Assembly: GCF_026151205.1 (NCBI RefSeq)
Contig: NC_087076.1
Span: 21,508,828-21,572,827 of the forward strand
From: Bolinopsis microptera
Lineage: Eukaryota > Ctenophora > Tentaculata > Lobata > Bolinopsidae
Direction: 5' to 3'
DNA length: 64,000 nucleotides
Shown piece by piece: positions 13,230-25,552 of this stretch. Each line of letters starts with the position of its first letter. Within the stretch, counting starts at the first letter, position 1. A model generated the notes under the pieces. The model was not told the DNA's origin. It saw nothing but the letters and a program-made list of their open reading frames with translations, and ran no database searches. A program made the position numbers and the translations under genes.

Positions 13230-13640
13230 GTAGCTAAATAATGCGAACGTGAGACATGTACGTGAGACATTTAGGAAGCAGGGTGAGAATCAGTCTACAC
13301 TTATGGGGGTATACAAAACTGTCCAACCTCACAGGAAGTTTAGTGACCATCTACTTCTAGCGCACCGTGTCCACACCAACAATTTCTTTGGAGAACACTT
13401 ATATCTGTAATCGAGCATTTCCCGGTTAGAATTCAAGAATCCCCTCCTATGTTCTCACTCTCTGCTTCCTAAATGTAGCTAAATAATGCGAACGTTAAGT
13501 GACGTCACTACACGTGGTGTGACGTCACTGTACGTGGTGTGTGCTAAACAACGTTAAGTGAGTAAGTGTAGTAAGTGTAGAGTGTAGACTGATCCAGGTG
13601 ATCTTCACTCTGCTTCCTAAAAGTAAATGTCTCACGTACA
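13230..13640. repeat. Foldback unit with CRE/E-box motif in its loop
   Basis: GTACGTGAGACATTTAGGAA and the following sequence (13258-13303) recur as an imperfect reverse complement at 13573-13639. A partial inverted copy (TCTGCTTCCTAAATGTAGCT) lies near 13460. GTAGCTAAATAATGCGAACG is directly repeated at about 13231 and 13473. The interior contains TGACGTCA at 13500-13507 and 13520-13527 with CACGTG at 13511-13516, the same arrangement as at 10.44-10.62 kb. Confidence 0.7.
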
Positions 13641-13714
13641 TTTGCATCATGTGTCTATTATAAGACGTACGGGATATAGTGGTGGTGTGGCTCTCAACTA
13701 TTGGACATTAAGCT

Positions 13715-13736
13715 GGGGGGGGGGGGGGGGGGGGGG
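13715..13736. repeat. 22-base poly-G tract
   Basis: Pure G22 in otherwise unremarkable sequence; one of several C or G runs of 13-22 bases in the window. Confidence 0.97.
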
Positions 13737-16700
13737 CAATTTGGTTTAAAGTTAAGGATTAATTGACAAAATTTTCATCATTTTTTGGTCAAAATAGGCG
13801 TGGCTTTCAACTACGTGATAATCTCCAATCAGAACGAATGAAGAAAATCTATTTTAGGTTTATATAAGTTGCCATAATTGAAAACTTGAACGATGCATCA
13901 AAATATTCCTGTGGGCACATTTATTTTCACCACCTAAAGCGTGGTTTCAAACAGCTAATAATAAAAGTTACAGAAGACAATGGATTTAAAATTTAAATGA
14001 ATTATTAATGACTTGTAATGACCAACTAATAAAAATCATCCAGTCATCCTATTTTTAGAGACAATTAGGTTCGACAATAAAATTATCGAAGGAAATTTCC
14101 ATAATCGTAAGCAAATGAAGAGATCTGTAATTTTACTGACCTAAACGTAGTAGACTTAGCTGATGACTTTTGTCGAGGAGGACGTTAAGATGAGCTATCC
14201 GTATAATGGAAGTTCACACTCCTGAATATACTCCGCAAGCAATCCAACCTGAATATACTCCGCAAGCAATCCAACGGCCAACCTCAATATACTCCGCAAG
14301 AAATCCTGCCAGCCTGGACTCTCAAGGAAAATAAAACGAAGGCTCAGGATAAGCGGTACTGTTTGAGTGGGAGGAGGATTCACCAGTTACGGGCTATGAT
14401 CTGGATCTTAGCAAATAGCTTATCCAGCTCAGACTTTGAAGGTGCAGAGATATTTGCACGATTATTTCTTGGAGTATTTAGCTTAGAACGTTATCGCTAA
14501 GTCATTAGGAACCCACGCACCATTCTCTTGCCTTGCGGAGTTAAACGATCGTTCTAAAAACGAAAAGCTTTTTGTCTGAAAATACAGCGGCCGACCAACC
14601 TGGGCTCTCAATGAGAACAATGAGAAGGCTCACGATTAGCAGTTTCATTTGAGCAGAGGGAAGGATTCGCCTGCCGGTTACACAGTCCCAACTATTGTGT
14701 TACTATGGTAACCAGTACATTTGTTACTATTGAGATGAGCGTCATCTACATGAAACATGTTAGAAACCGGTTTAACAAATACATCCTGGAGTAGGAAAAT
14801 AATTAAGCAAATGAAAATTAATCGGAAATTTAGATTTCAGGTTACTGACCCAGAGAATGCCTTCATGTGGGGAAGCAAAAGTAGACTGTGTATATTAATT
14901 TATTATACTAGACTTTCTCTACTCTAACATTTAGGAAACATAATAATATTAAAGCCAATCCCGCCGGTTGAACGGTCTTACTTTAGGTACTTACTTTAGG
15001 CACCAATAAATCTCCTAAGTAACTGCAAGCGCTCAGGGTTGCCATGATAACTATATATACAGGGTTGCCTGGGTAACTGCAAGCGCTCGCCACTTGTTTG
15101 TTAGAGTAGACATGAATAGTAGTCAGTAGACAGCGAAAGTAAACAGCACGAGTAGGCTGTATTGCTTGCGGAGTAGGTTGTGTAAACTATATAAAACTTT
15201 GCTATAGGACACGTAATGTCTTATTTTACAAATGTTTGCGGAGTGTATTTTGCAAATGTAGATCTCGAAACTCAGAAATACTACAAAAACAAAACAAAAC
15301 AAACAAACAAACAAACGAAATGTTCCGAAAATAACTAACGATGAATCAAGCGCAGTAATGTAAAACCAACTAGCGTTCTGATTACCCAGTTTATCTAAGC
15401 TGTTCTGATTAGATCCCTGCCGTGATACGTGATTGTTCTGAGGGCCAATCACCATGGAGACAATGATGCCCCCTCCTTGTCCCCATGGTGATTGGGTCCT
15501 ATAATGGTCACGTGATACGTGTAAACCAATCAGCATCGAGCAGTATTAGCCACGTGATCACAGTCAGACAAGGTTCACTAAATGCGAGTAGCTCCCTGAT
15601 ACTTCTTTATCAAACCTCATCTCGGATTAGTTAGGATACAAAGGAGAATCCAAGAGAATAATACACGGTGACGAGTATGGTGTATTTTTATGTTTAATGT
15701 TTTATTTTTAACGGCAAAACTCGTGCGATATCTAAACCAGGGCTAAGAATTAACACTTATCAACATTATTTAAATATCTAAACCAGGGCTAAGAATTAAT
15801 CAAAATTAATTAAATAAATAAACAAGGGTTGAGATCGGAAGTTGAGAAAATTTATTTAAGATTATACTAAACTACAATTCTCTGTCTCTACAGAAAAAGA
15901 GCTGTAAACCAACAAAGCCACTTTGAATCATGAGGCTTCGCTTAAAGGGATCATGAAGTGTCCCCGACTTAATCGTCAAAACATTTCACATATACTATCA
16001 CATAGAAACACTAATATAACAATAGGGCTCGGAATTCCCAGATTCGTAACTTAATTATGTGACGTGAAATCGATACAGGAAGATCGCCCTAATTTGTTGG
16101 ATAGTGGCTAACTGTCAGACACCGCAATAGAAACAGTGTTAAAATGCACATTTTTATTCATGTGCTGTGGCGCCAATTTAATTGATAAAATCTTCAAATT
16201 AACGACACTTGATGGATTTGACTTTTATCTTTCGAAAATTGTGGTTGTATAATGTGCATAATATACACAAGCATCAAATAATTGTCTTATAAGTTTACGT
16301 ACTGCTGTGTAATGTTGTAGGAAGAAAAACATTCAATTACCAAACGCTAAATAACAATACACGTTAGAAAGAACCTATTACTTAAAATAACCTTAAATTA
16401 TAAATAGTTTTTTCTTGATACAAACATTTACTTGTTAAGTTCATGGCAAAATATGTCCATCATCGGTTCCGATACTGATAAAACCCGTATACCTTGATCC
16501 ATCTGTGTTTGGAAACTTTTCCCGGATCGCCGACACAACACATGATGGAAGTACGTATCGAACCTTTCTATCCAATTGCAAAGCTTGAGCTACTATACTC
16601 TGAAAACACGTGCCGCAGTCGACAACAAACGCGAAAATTTGTAACAGCTCTGACTTAGTTATTAATTCTTTAATTGGAAGATAAGACTTTTATCTACGGG

Positions 16701-18506
16701 GTACAGACTACGGATACATATGTTAGGTTCGTGTTTACACATTACACGTTATTCAAGAAAGCACACATTCGCAAGCTTTAAAATACAAAGACCGTACAGA
16801 ACGAAAGTAAACAAATTGAACACTGATCGTGCTACATTCAAATTCCATAAAGTGAGCTGTCTTTAATTGCTTGTAGGAACTAGATTAATCGCTGTACACC
16901 AAATTTAGGAAGATATGTGAAATATAATGGTTTAAACCTGATGGTAATCTTGTCCGTTCAACAAAAAAACCAACAGAAAACTTGTTATGGACAATTAAAA
17001 TCAGGCGTTTTTACACATGTCGTATATGCTCTCCCGTCACCTAGCCACTACTTGGAAAAATGTAATTGATATACCCCATATTATCTCAGCTTGTGAAGCA
17101 ATTACGACGGAGCTATTTTGGGATTGTGGCAGAATTACTAAGCCTAGCTCACTACCCAAGTTTCGAGAATTTTTGAAGAATTCGCAAATTGACACTTCAT
17201 GATCTCTTTAAGAGTGAGTTCGATTGGTCTCGTTACATAGTGAGGCTCGAGTGTAACAAACTTAATAATGAATATTATATTAATAGCATCATGGAACAAT
17301 ATAACAGGAACAGTAAGGCACGAGATGCTCCGTTATTCTGATACGAGGTGGTCATTGTGAACAGGTAGTCGTTAAGTCATTTATTGAGTATTTTGTAATG
17401 GATGGAAACGTTGTCCACACCATAGCTTCATTACATGTAGAATTTGTTTCACTTCTAAATAAAACACTCTGACGCAGAGGATGAACATCAGCATTACAAA
17501 TTACGCTGCATTCTTAAAGCATTCTCGTAGATTGCTATCTGGTACTTAATTCAAGGTTAAAATCAGGAAATCTAACGGTATCATGCATATCAATAGCTCG
17601 AATTTTAGGAGACGTAGAAAATTTGATCCACCAAATTTCCATTCCGGACATTTCAAAATCTATAATACTAATAATTCTATACAATCTGATAAAGGTTAGG
17701 CTGGTTATCTTAAAGATCATCACAAGTTCAACCTATGAAACTCTGACGGAAGCCGACTAGAAATTAATCTTAGTATCTCAATATCAGCTCTGCAGACTAA
17801 ACAGCTGAGAAAAATAGCAACTTCAACTTGTTTTCTCTTATCTGTGGCTGACGTTAAAATACTCGAAAACAAAACCGCAACAGCAGCAACAGCTTTGCTC
17901 ACGAAACATAGGCCATTGTTTCGATCCCAAGGTTTGCGGGACCTAACACTTCTATAGTCAAAAGATCTGCACATTTGAGGAAATCTTCTCGATCTGTGCG
18001 TTCCTTACCTTGTAATTACAGTGTTCCTTACCTCCTTACCCTGTTGCTGTACCTGCAGTCAAAGTAAGGCAGCTTTATGCTCATGTTTAAAATACAATAA
18101 TACCTTGGCTGTTGAGTGGTACGGGCGATAATGCCTGACGCTTTAGCGGAGGGCGAGCCCGACACGATAACTAAGCCAATATATTATTTGTTATAATTTT
18201 TTCCGGTTCTGGATGAAACAATGTGTAATGTAATACGTGCGCTGATACAATATAGTGCGCGACTGTTATTTGTTTTGAAACTCCCGCCAGCCAGTCTGAG
18301 GTGACTCGTAGTCTGTCCTCATAAAGTCATAAAAACTCTTGTAAAACTTGCGGGAAATTATCGGTTACCAGTGTCCACGACTTTTCGGGGAAATAATTCC
18401 CGGAAAATAATATAATTGCGATATTAGAAGTGTGAAATAGATGATATAATAATATGTAATAGTCATATGTTACATGGATCATCTAATGTGACTTTAGCAG
18501 CGAGAA
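13737..18506. other. Non-coding stretch with small repeats
   Basis: No recognised gene. It holds three copies of ACTCCGCAAGCAAT-type sequence (14230, 14257, 14291) and a diverged direct duplication of about 90 bp (14308-14395 and 14593-14683). It also has a CCAAT-containing inverted repeat (15445-15495) and a 46-bp-spaced repeat of ATCTAAACCAGGGCTAAGAA (15730 and 15776). Open frames at 17017 and 17720 have no recognisable domain. Confidence 0.45.
15445..15495. repeat. Inverted repeat with 19-bp arms
   Basis: CCAATCACCATGGAGACAA at 15445-15463 pairs with TTGTCCCCATGGTGATTGG at 15477-15495 with one mismatch and a 13-base loop. CGTGATACGTG occurs on both sides (about 15421 and 15510). Confidence 0.85.
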
Positions 18507-18568
18507 AAACTAAAACTGGAGCAGTGAGCAACACTAAAACTGGAGCAGTGAGCAACACTAAAACTGGA
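18507..18568. repeat. 24-bp minisatellite, about 2.6 units
   Basis: The unit CTAAAACTGGAGCAGTGAGC plus AACA is repeated with no visible divergence until the last partial copy. Confidence 0.85.
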
Positions 18569-18838
18569 GCGATAAACAAACAGTGACTTTAAAGAGTAGA
18601 CCTGGCAGGGAGCCAACACATTAGCAAACGTCTACAGCCCACAAAAGTAAACAAATAAATAAACGGAGAGTGTACTGCGGGCAGTGCGGCGACACACGGC
18701 TAGCAGGACGCCGGACGGAGTACGGACCTAAACGGAGGGTAATTAGGATACAAAGATCAGTTATCTACAGTCTACACTGTTAGTTCCTATAACACAAGAG
18801 GATGGTGTTTTACTTGCTTCAAATAACAATAAGCGATG

Positions 18839-18885
18839 ATTCGGAGTAGCCTCTACGATCTTAGATTGTAGAGGCTACTCCGAAT
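18839..18885. repeat. Perfect 18-bp hairpin
   Basis: ATTCGGAGTAGCCTCTAC (18839-18856) is followed by an 11-base loop and its exact reverse complement (18868-18885). A G-T pair extends the stem at the loop side. It has the geometry of a short-hairpin RNA but is shorter than a typical pre-miRNA, so no RNA gene is claimed. Confidence 0.85.
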
Positions 18886-19104
18886 TGTCAATCCACCTCA
18901 TATAGCCTATACATATCAATAATCAATATATTACTGAGAGCGATTACAAATAAACATCAGGACTCCGTGTAGTAGTGGTAAATATTGCTCTACTGGTTAG
19001 TTCTCATGGATAGTTGGTTATTAAACGTCACACGAGACACGAGTCCTACATGTCAACATTTCGATAGCACCGAGGAGGGGCACGTGACGTGTAGACGCAC
19101 ATAA

Positions 19105-19605
19105 CATGCAATTAAAACATACATTAAAACGTACATTTCACTGGAAAAACATACGTAAAAACGAACATTTCACTAGAGAAACATACTTAAAAACGTACAT
19201 TTCACTGGAGAAAAATACATAAAAAAGCACATTTCACTGGAGAAACATATATTGAAACGTACATTTCACTGGAGAAACTTACATTAAAAGTTACATTTCA
19301 CTGGAGAAACTTACTTAAAAACGTACATTTGACTGGAGAAACATACATAAAAAAGCACATTTCACTGGAGAAACATATATTCAAAACGTACATTTCACTG
19401 GAGAAACTTACATTAAAACTTACATTTCACTGGAGAAACATACATTACAACGTAGATTTCACTGGAGAAACATACTTAAAAACGTACATTTCACTGGAAA
19501 AACGTATATTATAATTAAAACGCACATTTGACTGGAGAAAAATACTTAAAAACGTACATTTCACTGGAGAAACATATACATTAAAACATTCATTTCACTG
19601 GATAG
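19105..19605. repeat. ~34-bp AT-rich minisatellite, about 15 units
   Basis: Imperfect units of 29-37 bp are built on ACGTACATTTCACTGGAGAA followed by a variable CATACATTAAA part. About fifteen TTTCACTGG anchors are visible. The unit length varies, so no reading frame is maintained. Confidence 0.92.
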
Positions 19606-21863
19606 GACATTGACCAATAATCGAGACTTTAAAGACCATGGAGAACAACTCGGAGCAGGACAGATGATAATGTCGCCATTAGAACATAACGTGTCCTATA
19701 AGAGAGTCTTATAGTTTACACAGCAATTACACTCAACATCCTGCTCTCTCGTATAGCTCACTACAAAGACTTGTTCTTATGTTGGAGCTAGGACCTGAAG
19801 TTGTAGAGGACAATGCTATTGTTGGGGGCGTGCTGACCTCTGTTTACTCGAGTAAAACAGACTATTACTCGAGATGTCTTATACAAATATCCACAAAAAC
19901 AAACGCAAACTAAACCGCAGCTATCGCAAAATGAAGAGTGTTTTAACGATACGAGGGATGAAGGGTCGAGAAAATAAAAACAATGTTATAAACCTTTACT
20001 AGTTGATAAAACCGAATTGTGAGTATCTGGAATCAGAATACCACACATACAAAATAAACACATCCGCGTGTAAACCACAGGATGTGTTTGTTTAAGGAGT
20101 TAGGGTAACCGTCCCAATTAATACCTTAACGCACAGTTTAGTTAGGGATGCGCGCCACATACACCACGTGCCACATACATCACGTGCCACATAGGTACAC
20201 CACGTGACCACGTGACCTAGTTATCTGTAGTCACGTGGTACGAAAGTCCTGTCTGTAGTGTTTAATAGACATGGGACCGTGCGAACTGGGCTGAAAAGCT
20301 GACTGACTGCGAGAGTATCATCACAAGACAACCATACATTGGTTGCCATGACTACACTCTACTTACTAGACACGATCTGGAAAGCAGTTCAGAAATTACA
20401 CCCAGCCTATAAGATAGTGAAGTAGATACTTGAAGTAGGCTCTCAGTGTAGAAATAAAAGGAGCCACGTGCCATCAGGAGTTGCATGCACCCTTATATGG
20501 GCATCACGTGGTTTAGCACACTCCGACCCGCGCAGAAGATTGCTAATAACAAAAGTGTAAATGTCGACTAGGCCATGATACGTAATATTATAACTTAAAC
20601 ATCTTACCTAGATATAATGGTTCACAACTCTCTGACACATAAGAACTATCCCAGGAAGTGGCCGTGATCTTATCGTGATTTAATTAATAAATTAGTAATA
20701 AAGTTAGTATTGCTGTATGACCGAGCTCTTGGTCGGGTACGGTAGAGTAAGCTCAGCTGTATAACTTTTAAAATAAAATACTCGGTAATTGTAAAAATAG
20801 TTTTAAAATGAAAGGTTCTTATTTGAAAAAGTTTGATAGTGAAGCTGCTCTTACAAGAAAACAATTGTGAAAATTATTACAATAACAATCGGGTGCGCTC
20901 AGACTAAACTACTACAGAAAAGGCCCACTAATATCAGAAGCATTTTAAAACGTGATATTTTGAGGTTTAAAAAATAATCTACCTGTAATACCGCTAGTAA
21001 AATCTATAACTGGTTCGATTCGATTATAAATAGCGGAAGCACGCGAGAAAAAGGTCGAGCGATTAAAATTAATGATATTAACAAAACCCCATTAAAGAAC
21101 ATGCCCTAAACCCTTCCTAGAGCGCGGTAAAGAGAGGCACTAGAGGGAGCGGGAATATCAAACCCCTTCCTAGAAGTAGATAGCTTGCGGAGTAAAACAC
21201 TAAGGGAGTAGGTGGGTATGTGACTTTCAGATCTCCTAAAGGAAGGAGCAAGGAAGAGTGAAGTATTGTCTGGACCTGGTGTTTATTTAGTCCGGAATGT
21301 CAGTATGTAATAATATAACCAGATCAGGGAAATATGACCGGCACGCCAGTGATTCGTCCGAGAGCCGCCTCCCAGTCTCAAGTAAAGGGTAAAATAGCAG
21401 TATTATTATGGGTAGTAGTAGTACTCACTACTAGGTCCCAGCAAATATATTCACAAATATGCAAAGGATTCCGGTGTCCGGGAAGCTAGCTACTAATAGT
21501 GTAAAAGTGTAGGAAGAGAAAAGGCCGGACACACACAAAGGAGGTAAGATCACCACTTTGCAAGCACAAAGTCCAACCTGTCACGTGACCGCTAACATGA
21601 CGTGCAGCACGTAATGCAGTGTGAGAGTGTGCTAGACCACGTGATGCCCTTATAAGGAGTGTGTGAGTGTTTGCAAATATTTCTAATGTCACGTGACCTC
21701 ATGTGTGCTGCTGCAGCTCTACCCTCTAACAATAGGGGTAGAGCGAAGGCTGCTTAGCAGGGACAAATATGTTGCAACTATGATTATAAACACGTACGTC
21801 CAGTTTACAACGGTTAATTATACATTCCTCCGATGATACGATCTGAGGGACAAAAGTCACGCA
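19606..21863. other. Non-coding, with a CACGTG cluster
   Basis: No gene supported. 20165-20237 holds five CACGTG sites in 73 bp. GCTTGCGGAGT at 21183 matches the dispersed CTCCGCAAGC motif. GGTAAAGAGAGGC near 21127 is shared with about 11150. Confidence 0.5.
20165..20237. promoter_or_regulatory. Cluster of five CACGTG E-boxes
   Basis: Perfect CACGTG hexamers start at 20165, 20181, 20201, 20209 and 20232, several within CACGTGCCACATA or CACGTGACC contexts. The cluster is visible directly. Binding by bHLH-ZIP factors (Myc/Max/USF type) is a family expectation, not shown here. Confidence 0.45.
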
Positions 21864-22362
21864 GACTAAGAGCGTACTAAGAGCTAACTAAGAGCTCACT
21901 AGGAGCTGACTAAGAACTAACTAAGAGCTTATTAAGAACTAACTAAGAGCTTAATAAGAGCTGACTAAGAGTTAACTGAGAGCTAACTAAGAGCTTACTA
22001 AGAGCTAACTAAGAGTTAACTGAGAGCTAACTAAGAGCTTACTAAGAGCTAACTAGGAGCTGACTAAGAGCTAACTAGGAGCTAACTAAGAGCTAACTAA
22101 GAGCTAACTAAGAGCTGACTAAGAGCTAACTAGGAGCTGACTTAGAGCTAACTAGGAGCTAACTAAGAGCTAACTAAGAGCTTACTAAGAGCTTAATAAG
22201 AGCTAACTGAGAGTTAACTGAGAGCTAACTAAGAACTAACTAAGAGCTTAATAAGAGCTAACTAAGAGTTAACTGAGAGCTTACTAAGAGCTAACTAAGA
22301 GCTAACTAAGAGCTTACTAAGACCTAACTGAGAGCTAACTAGAGTTAGCTAAGAGCTAACTA
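21864..22362. repeat. 11-bp array, about 45 units
   Basis: Units of AACTAAGAGCT with frequent single-base variants (TTACTAAGAGC, GACTAAGAGCT, AACTGAGAGTT) run in register for about 500 bp. Confidence 0.95.
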
Positions 22363-22881
22363 GTGAAGTGTACACGATATCGCATTGTTTTTGTTGTCTA
22401 CAGTCTTCGCTAAACGGCTAACCGCATATTTATATTAATAAGATGTTTTTATAGTTTCATAATAATGGGTTACATGCCAGGCTATATAGTTTCATGAGAA
22501 AACGGAAAACTGATGCTGCGACTGCAAACCTTAGGATATACCCTTATTATTATAGTGTAGACTGTAGGGTGTGTAAGCTATTAACCTGTTAACTTGCAAC
22601 AATATACTTGCAACTTAGTAAACAAACGAGGACCCAGCCTCGTAACCTTTAGTCAAACACTTATTCAGCTTGGTGATAGCTTGCTCACTGATCTATACTA
22701 TATATTATATTCTATAAGCTTTCACTTTAAAGAGACAGAACCATAAAAGGAGCCACGATTAACCAAAGTTAAATCTATCTATTAACTCTATCTATTAGCT
22801 ATATCTGTGTATTAACAAGATGAGCCCAGAGCTTCCTTGCCGATCAGCTCGCTATCATAAAGTACTAATTGCCCATTATGA
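22363..22881. other. Non-coding, nothing recognised
   Basis: AT-rich sequence between two arrays with no supported gene. Confidence 0.45.
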
Positions 22882-24984
22882 ATGATACACAGTGCACAGG
22901 TCTGATCCAGTGTGTACAGGTCTGATCCAGTGTGTACAGGTTTGATCCAGTGTGTACAGGTTTGATCCAGTGTGTACAGGTCTGATCCAGTGTGTACAGG
23001 TCTGATCCAGTGTGCACAGGTCTGATCCAGTGTGCACAGGTCTGATCCACTGTGCACAGGTCTGATCCAGTGTGTACAGGTCTGATCCAGTGTGCACAGG
23101 TCTGATCCAGTGTGTACAGGTCTGATCCAGTGTGTACAGGTCTGATCCAGTGTGCACAGGTCTGATCCAGTGTGTACAGGTCTGATCCAGTGTGTACAGG
23201 TCTGATCCAGTGTGTACAGGTCTGATCCAGTGTGTACAGGTCTGATCCAGTGTGTACAGGTCTGATCCAGTGTGTACAGGTCTGATCCAGTGTGTACAGG
23301 TCTGATCCAGTGTGTACAAGGTCTGATCCAGTGTGTACAGGTCTGATCCAGTGTGTACAGGTCTGATCCAGTGTGTACAGGTCTGATCCAGTGTGTACAG
23401 GTCTGATCCAGTGTGTACAGGTCTGATCCAGTGTGTACAGGTCTGATCCAGTGTGTACAGGTCTGATCCAGTGTGTACAGGTCTGATCCAGTGTGTACAG
23501 GTCTGATCCAGTGTGTACAGGTCTGATCCAGTGTGTACAGGTCTGATCCAGTGTGCACAGGTCTGATCCAGTGTGTACAGGTCTGATCCAGTGTGTACAG
23601 GTCTGATCCAGTGTGTACAGGTCTGATACACAGTGTGTACAGGTCTGATCCAGTGTGTACAGGTCTGATCCAGTGTGTACAGGTCTGATCCAGTGTGTAC
23701 AGGTCTGATCCAGTGTGTACAGGTCTGATCCAGTGTGTACAGGTCTGATCCAGTGTGTACAGGTCTGATCCAGTGTGTACAGGTCTGATCCAGTGTGTAC
23801 AGGTCTGATCCAGTGTGCACAGGTCTGATCCAGTGTGTACAGGTCTGATCCAGTGTGTACAGGTCTGATCCAGTGTGTACAGGTCTGATCCAGTGTGTAC
23901 AGGTCTATTCCAGTGTGTACAGGTCTGATCCAGTGTGTACAGGTCTGATACAGTGTGTACAGGTCTGATACACAGTGTGTACAGGTCTGATCCAGTGTGT
24001 ACAGGTCTGATCCAGTGTGTACAGGTCTGATCCAGTGTGTACAGGTCTGATCCAGTGTGTACAGGTCTGATCCAGTGTGTACAGGTCTGATCCAGTGTGT
24101 ACAGGTCTGATCCAGTGTGTACAGGTCTGATCCAGTGTGTACAGGTCTGATCCAGTGTGTACAGGTCTGATCCAGTGTGCACAGGTCTGATCCAGTGTGT
24201 ACAGGTCTGATCCAGTGTGCACAGGTCTGATACACAGTGTGTACAGGTCTGATCCAGTGTGTACAGGTCTGATCCAGTGTGTACAGGTCTGATCCAGTGT
24301 GTACAGGTCTGATCCAGTGTGTACAGGTCTGATCCAGTGTGCACAGGTCTGATCCAGTGTGTACAGGTCTGATACACAGTGTGTACAGGTCTGATCCAGT
24401 GTGTACAGGTCTGATCCAGTGTGTACAGGTCTGATCCAGTGTGTACAGGTCTGATCCAGTGTGTACAGGTCTGATACACAGTGTGTACAGGTCTGATCCA
24501 GTGTGCACAGGTCTGATCCAGTGTGTACAGGTCTGATCCAGTGTGTACAGGTCTGATCCAGTGTGTACAGGTCTGATCCAGTGTGTACAGGTCTGATCCA
24601 GTGTGCACAGGTCTGATCCAGTGTGTACAGGTCTGATCCAGTGTGTACAGGTCTGATCCAGTGTGCACAGGTCTGATCCAGTGTGTACAGGTCTGATCCA
24701 GTGTGCACAGGTCTGATCCAGTGTGTACAGGTCTGATCCAGTGTGTACAGGTCTGATCCAGTGTGTACAGGTCTGATCCAGTGTGCACAGGTCTGATCCA
24801 GAGTGTACAGGTCTGATCCAGTGTGTACAGGTCTGATCCAGTGTGTACAGGTCTGATCCAGTGTGTACAGGTCTGATCCAGTGTGTACAGGTCTGATCCA
24901 GTGTGTACAGGTCTGATCCAGTGTGTACAGGTCTGATCCAGTGTGTACAGGTTTGATCCAGTGTGTACAGGTCTGATCCAGTGT
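22882..24984. repeat. 20-bp satellite, about 105 units
   Basis: Nearly perfect CAGGTCTGATCCAGTGTGTA units with occasional GTGCA variants. Five units near 23627, 23967, 24231, 24373 and 24475 carry a 2-bp longer GATACACAGTG form. That form also marks the left edge of the array (22882-22892). One unit near 23317 has a single extra A. The minus strand lacks stops in the common unit, giving long spurious frames (up to 658 codons). No coding role is inferred. Confidence 0.97.
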
Positions 24985-25336
24985 TTAACGACTCAGAACA
25001 TTAGGTTCCCCAACAATAAAGAAACCACCAGTCCCCGGTATAATATCCAGCATAATAGTAATACCCACACTGATATAGTGATAACTATAAGTGATACAGA
25101 GGGTCAGAACACCAAGCCAATATGTAGGAACACTTGCCCTAGGGAGCAGGGGCCCTAGGGGCTCCATTTTAGAGGGCTATTTCATGGGGCAATGGTTGAA
25201 CGGGTGTTTACACAGTCGGGTGTTTCCACAGTCGGTCCAAATCCTTCCGAGATCTAGCATTACGTAACGTTTGAATGAAATTCGACAATGATTTTACCTA
25301 TGTCAAGATTTAAGTTTTCTTGTGCAACCAATTTAA
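24985..25336. other. Non-coding flank of the 20-bp satellite
   Basis: No gene. A small GC-rich palindromic patch (CCCTAGGG repeats) lies near 25137-25160. Confidence 0.45.
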
Positions 25337-25552
25337 TCGCCTAAGCGAGGAAGATTTGCTATTGAATCAGATAATTTATTCATTGGAAGATTGGGGAGAC
25401 CTAGAATGAACTTGTTATCGGTTTTAAGAAGTGATTTAAATAGTAGAAGTTTGCAAATGGACAACTTGTATGAATTGAACGAAATTAAAGATATAGCTGC
25501 ATGCAACAGATGTTGGGAAAATCTTTTTCAAGGGTACAGTTTACCGCATTAA
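25337..25552 (+). pseudogene. C-terminal fragment of an RTE-like LINE polyprotein
   Basis: A reading frame of about 71 codons ends in TAA at 25550. It contains GRLGRPRMNLLSVLRSDLNS and, after about 15 residues, IAACNRCWENLFQ. This GR-GRP ... DL ... A-x-x-R-x-x-W pattern is the usual extreme C-terminus of RTE-type LINE proteins. The minus-strand RTE-like ORF at 61092-62348 ends in a clearly similar way (GRVGRHQSNLLKF ... TASNRVLWRKLF). The upstream frame is closed by a stop at 25334, so only the tail of an old copy is visible. The assignment rests on this short motif and the internal comparison. Confidence 0.5.

Noticed and set aside
16991-17202. 61-codon frame with mixed composition
   Set aside because: No domain, splice signals or neighbours support it; its length is expected by chance.
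19105-19605. Possible C2H2 zinc-finger array (ACTGGAGAAAC resembles the TGEK linker)
   Set aside because: The period is about 34 bp rather than 84 bp, it drifts out of frame, and no C-x2-C or H-x3-H pattern appears.
21005-21035. tRNA B-box-like GGTTCGATTCG
   Set aside because: No matching A box or cloverleaf could be found around it.
22812-24788. 658-codon minus-strand frame repeating HTGSDLYTLDQTC-type peptides
   Set aside because: It follows the 20-bp satellite exactly, and parallel frames give the same peptide, so there is no sign of selection on one frame.
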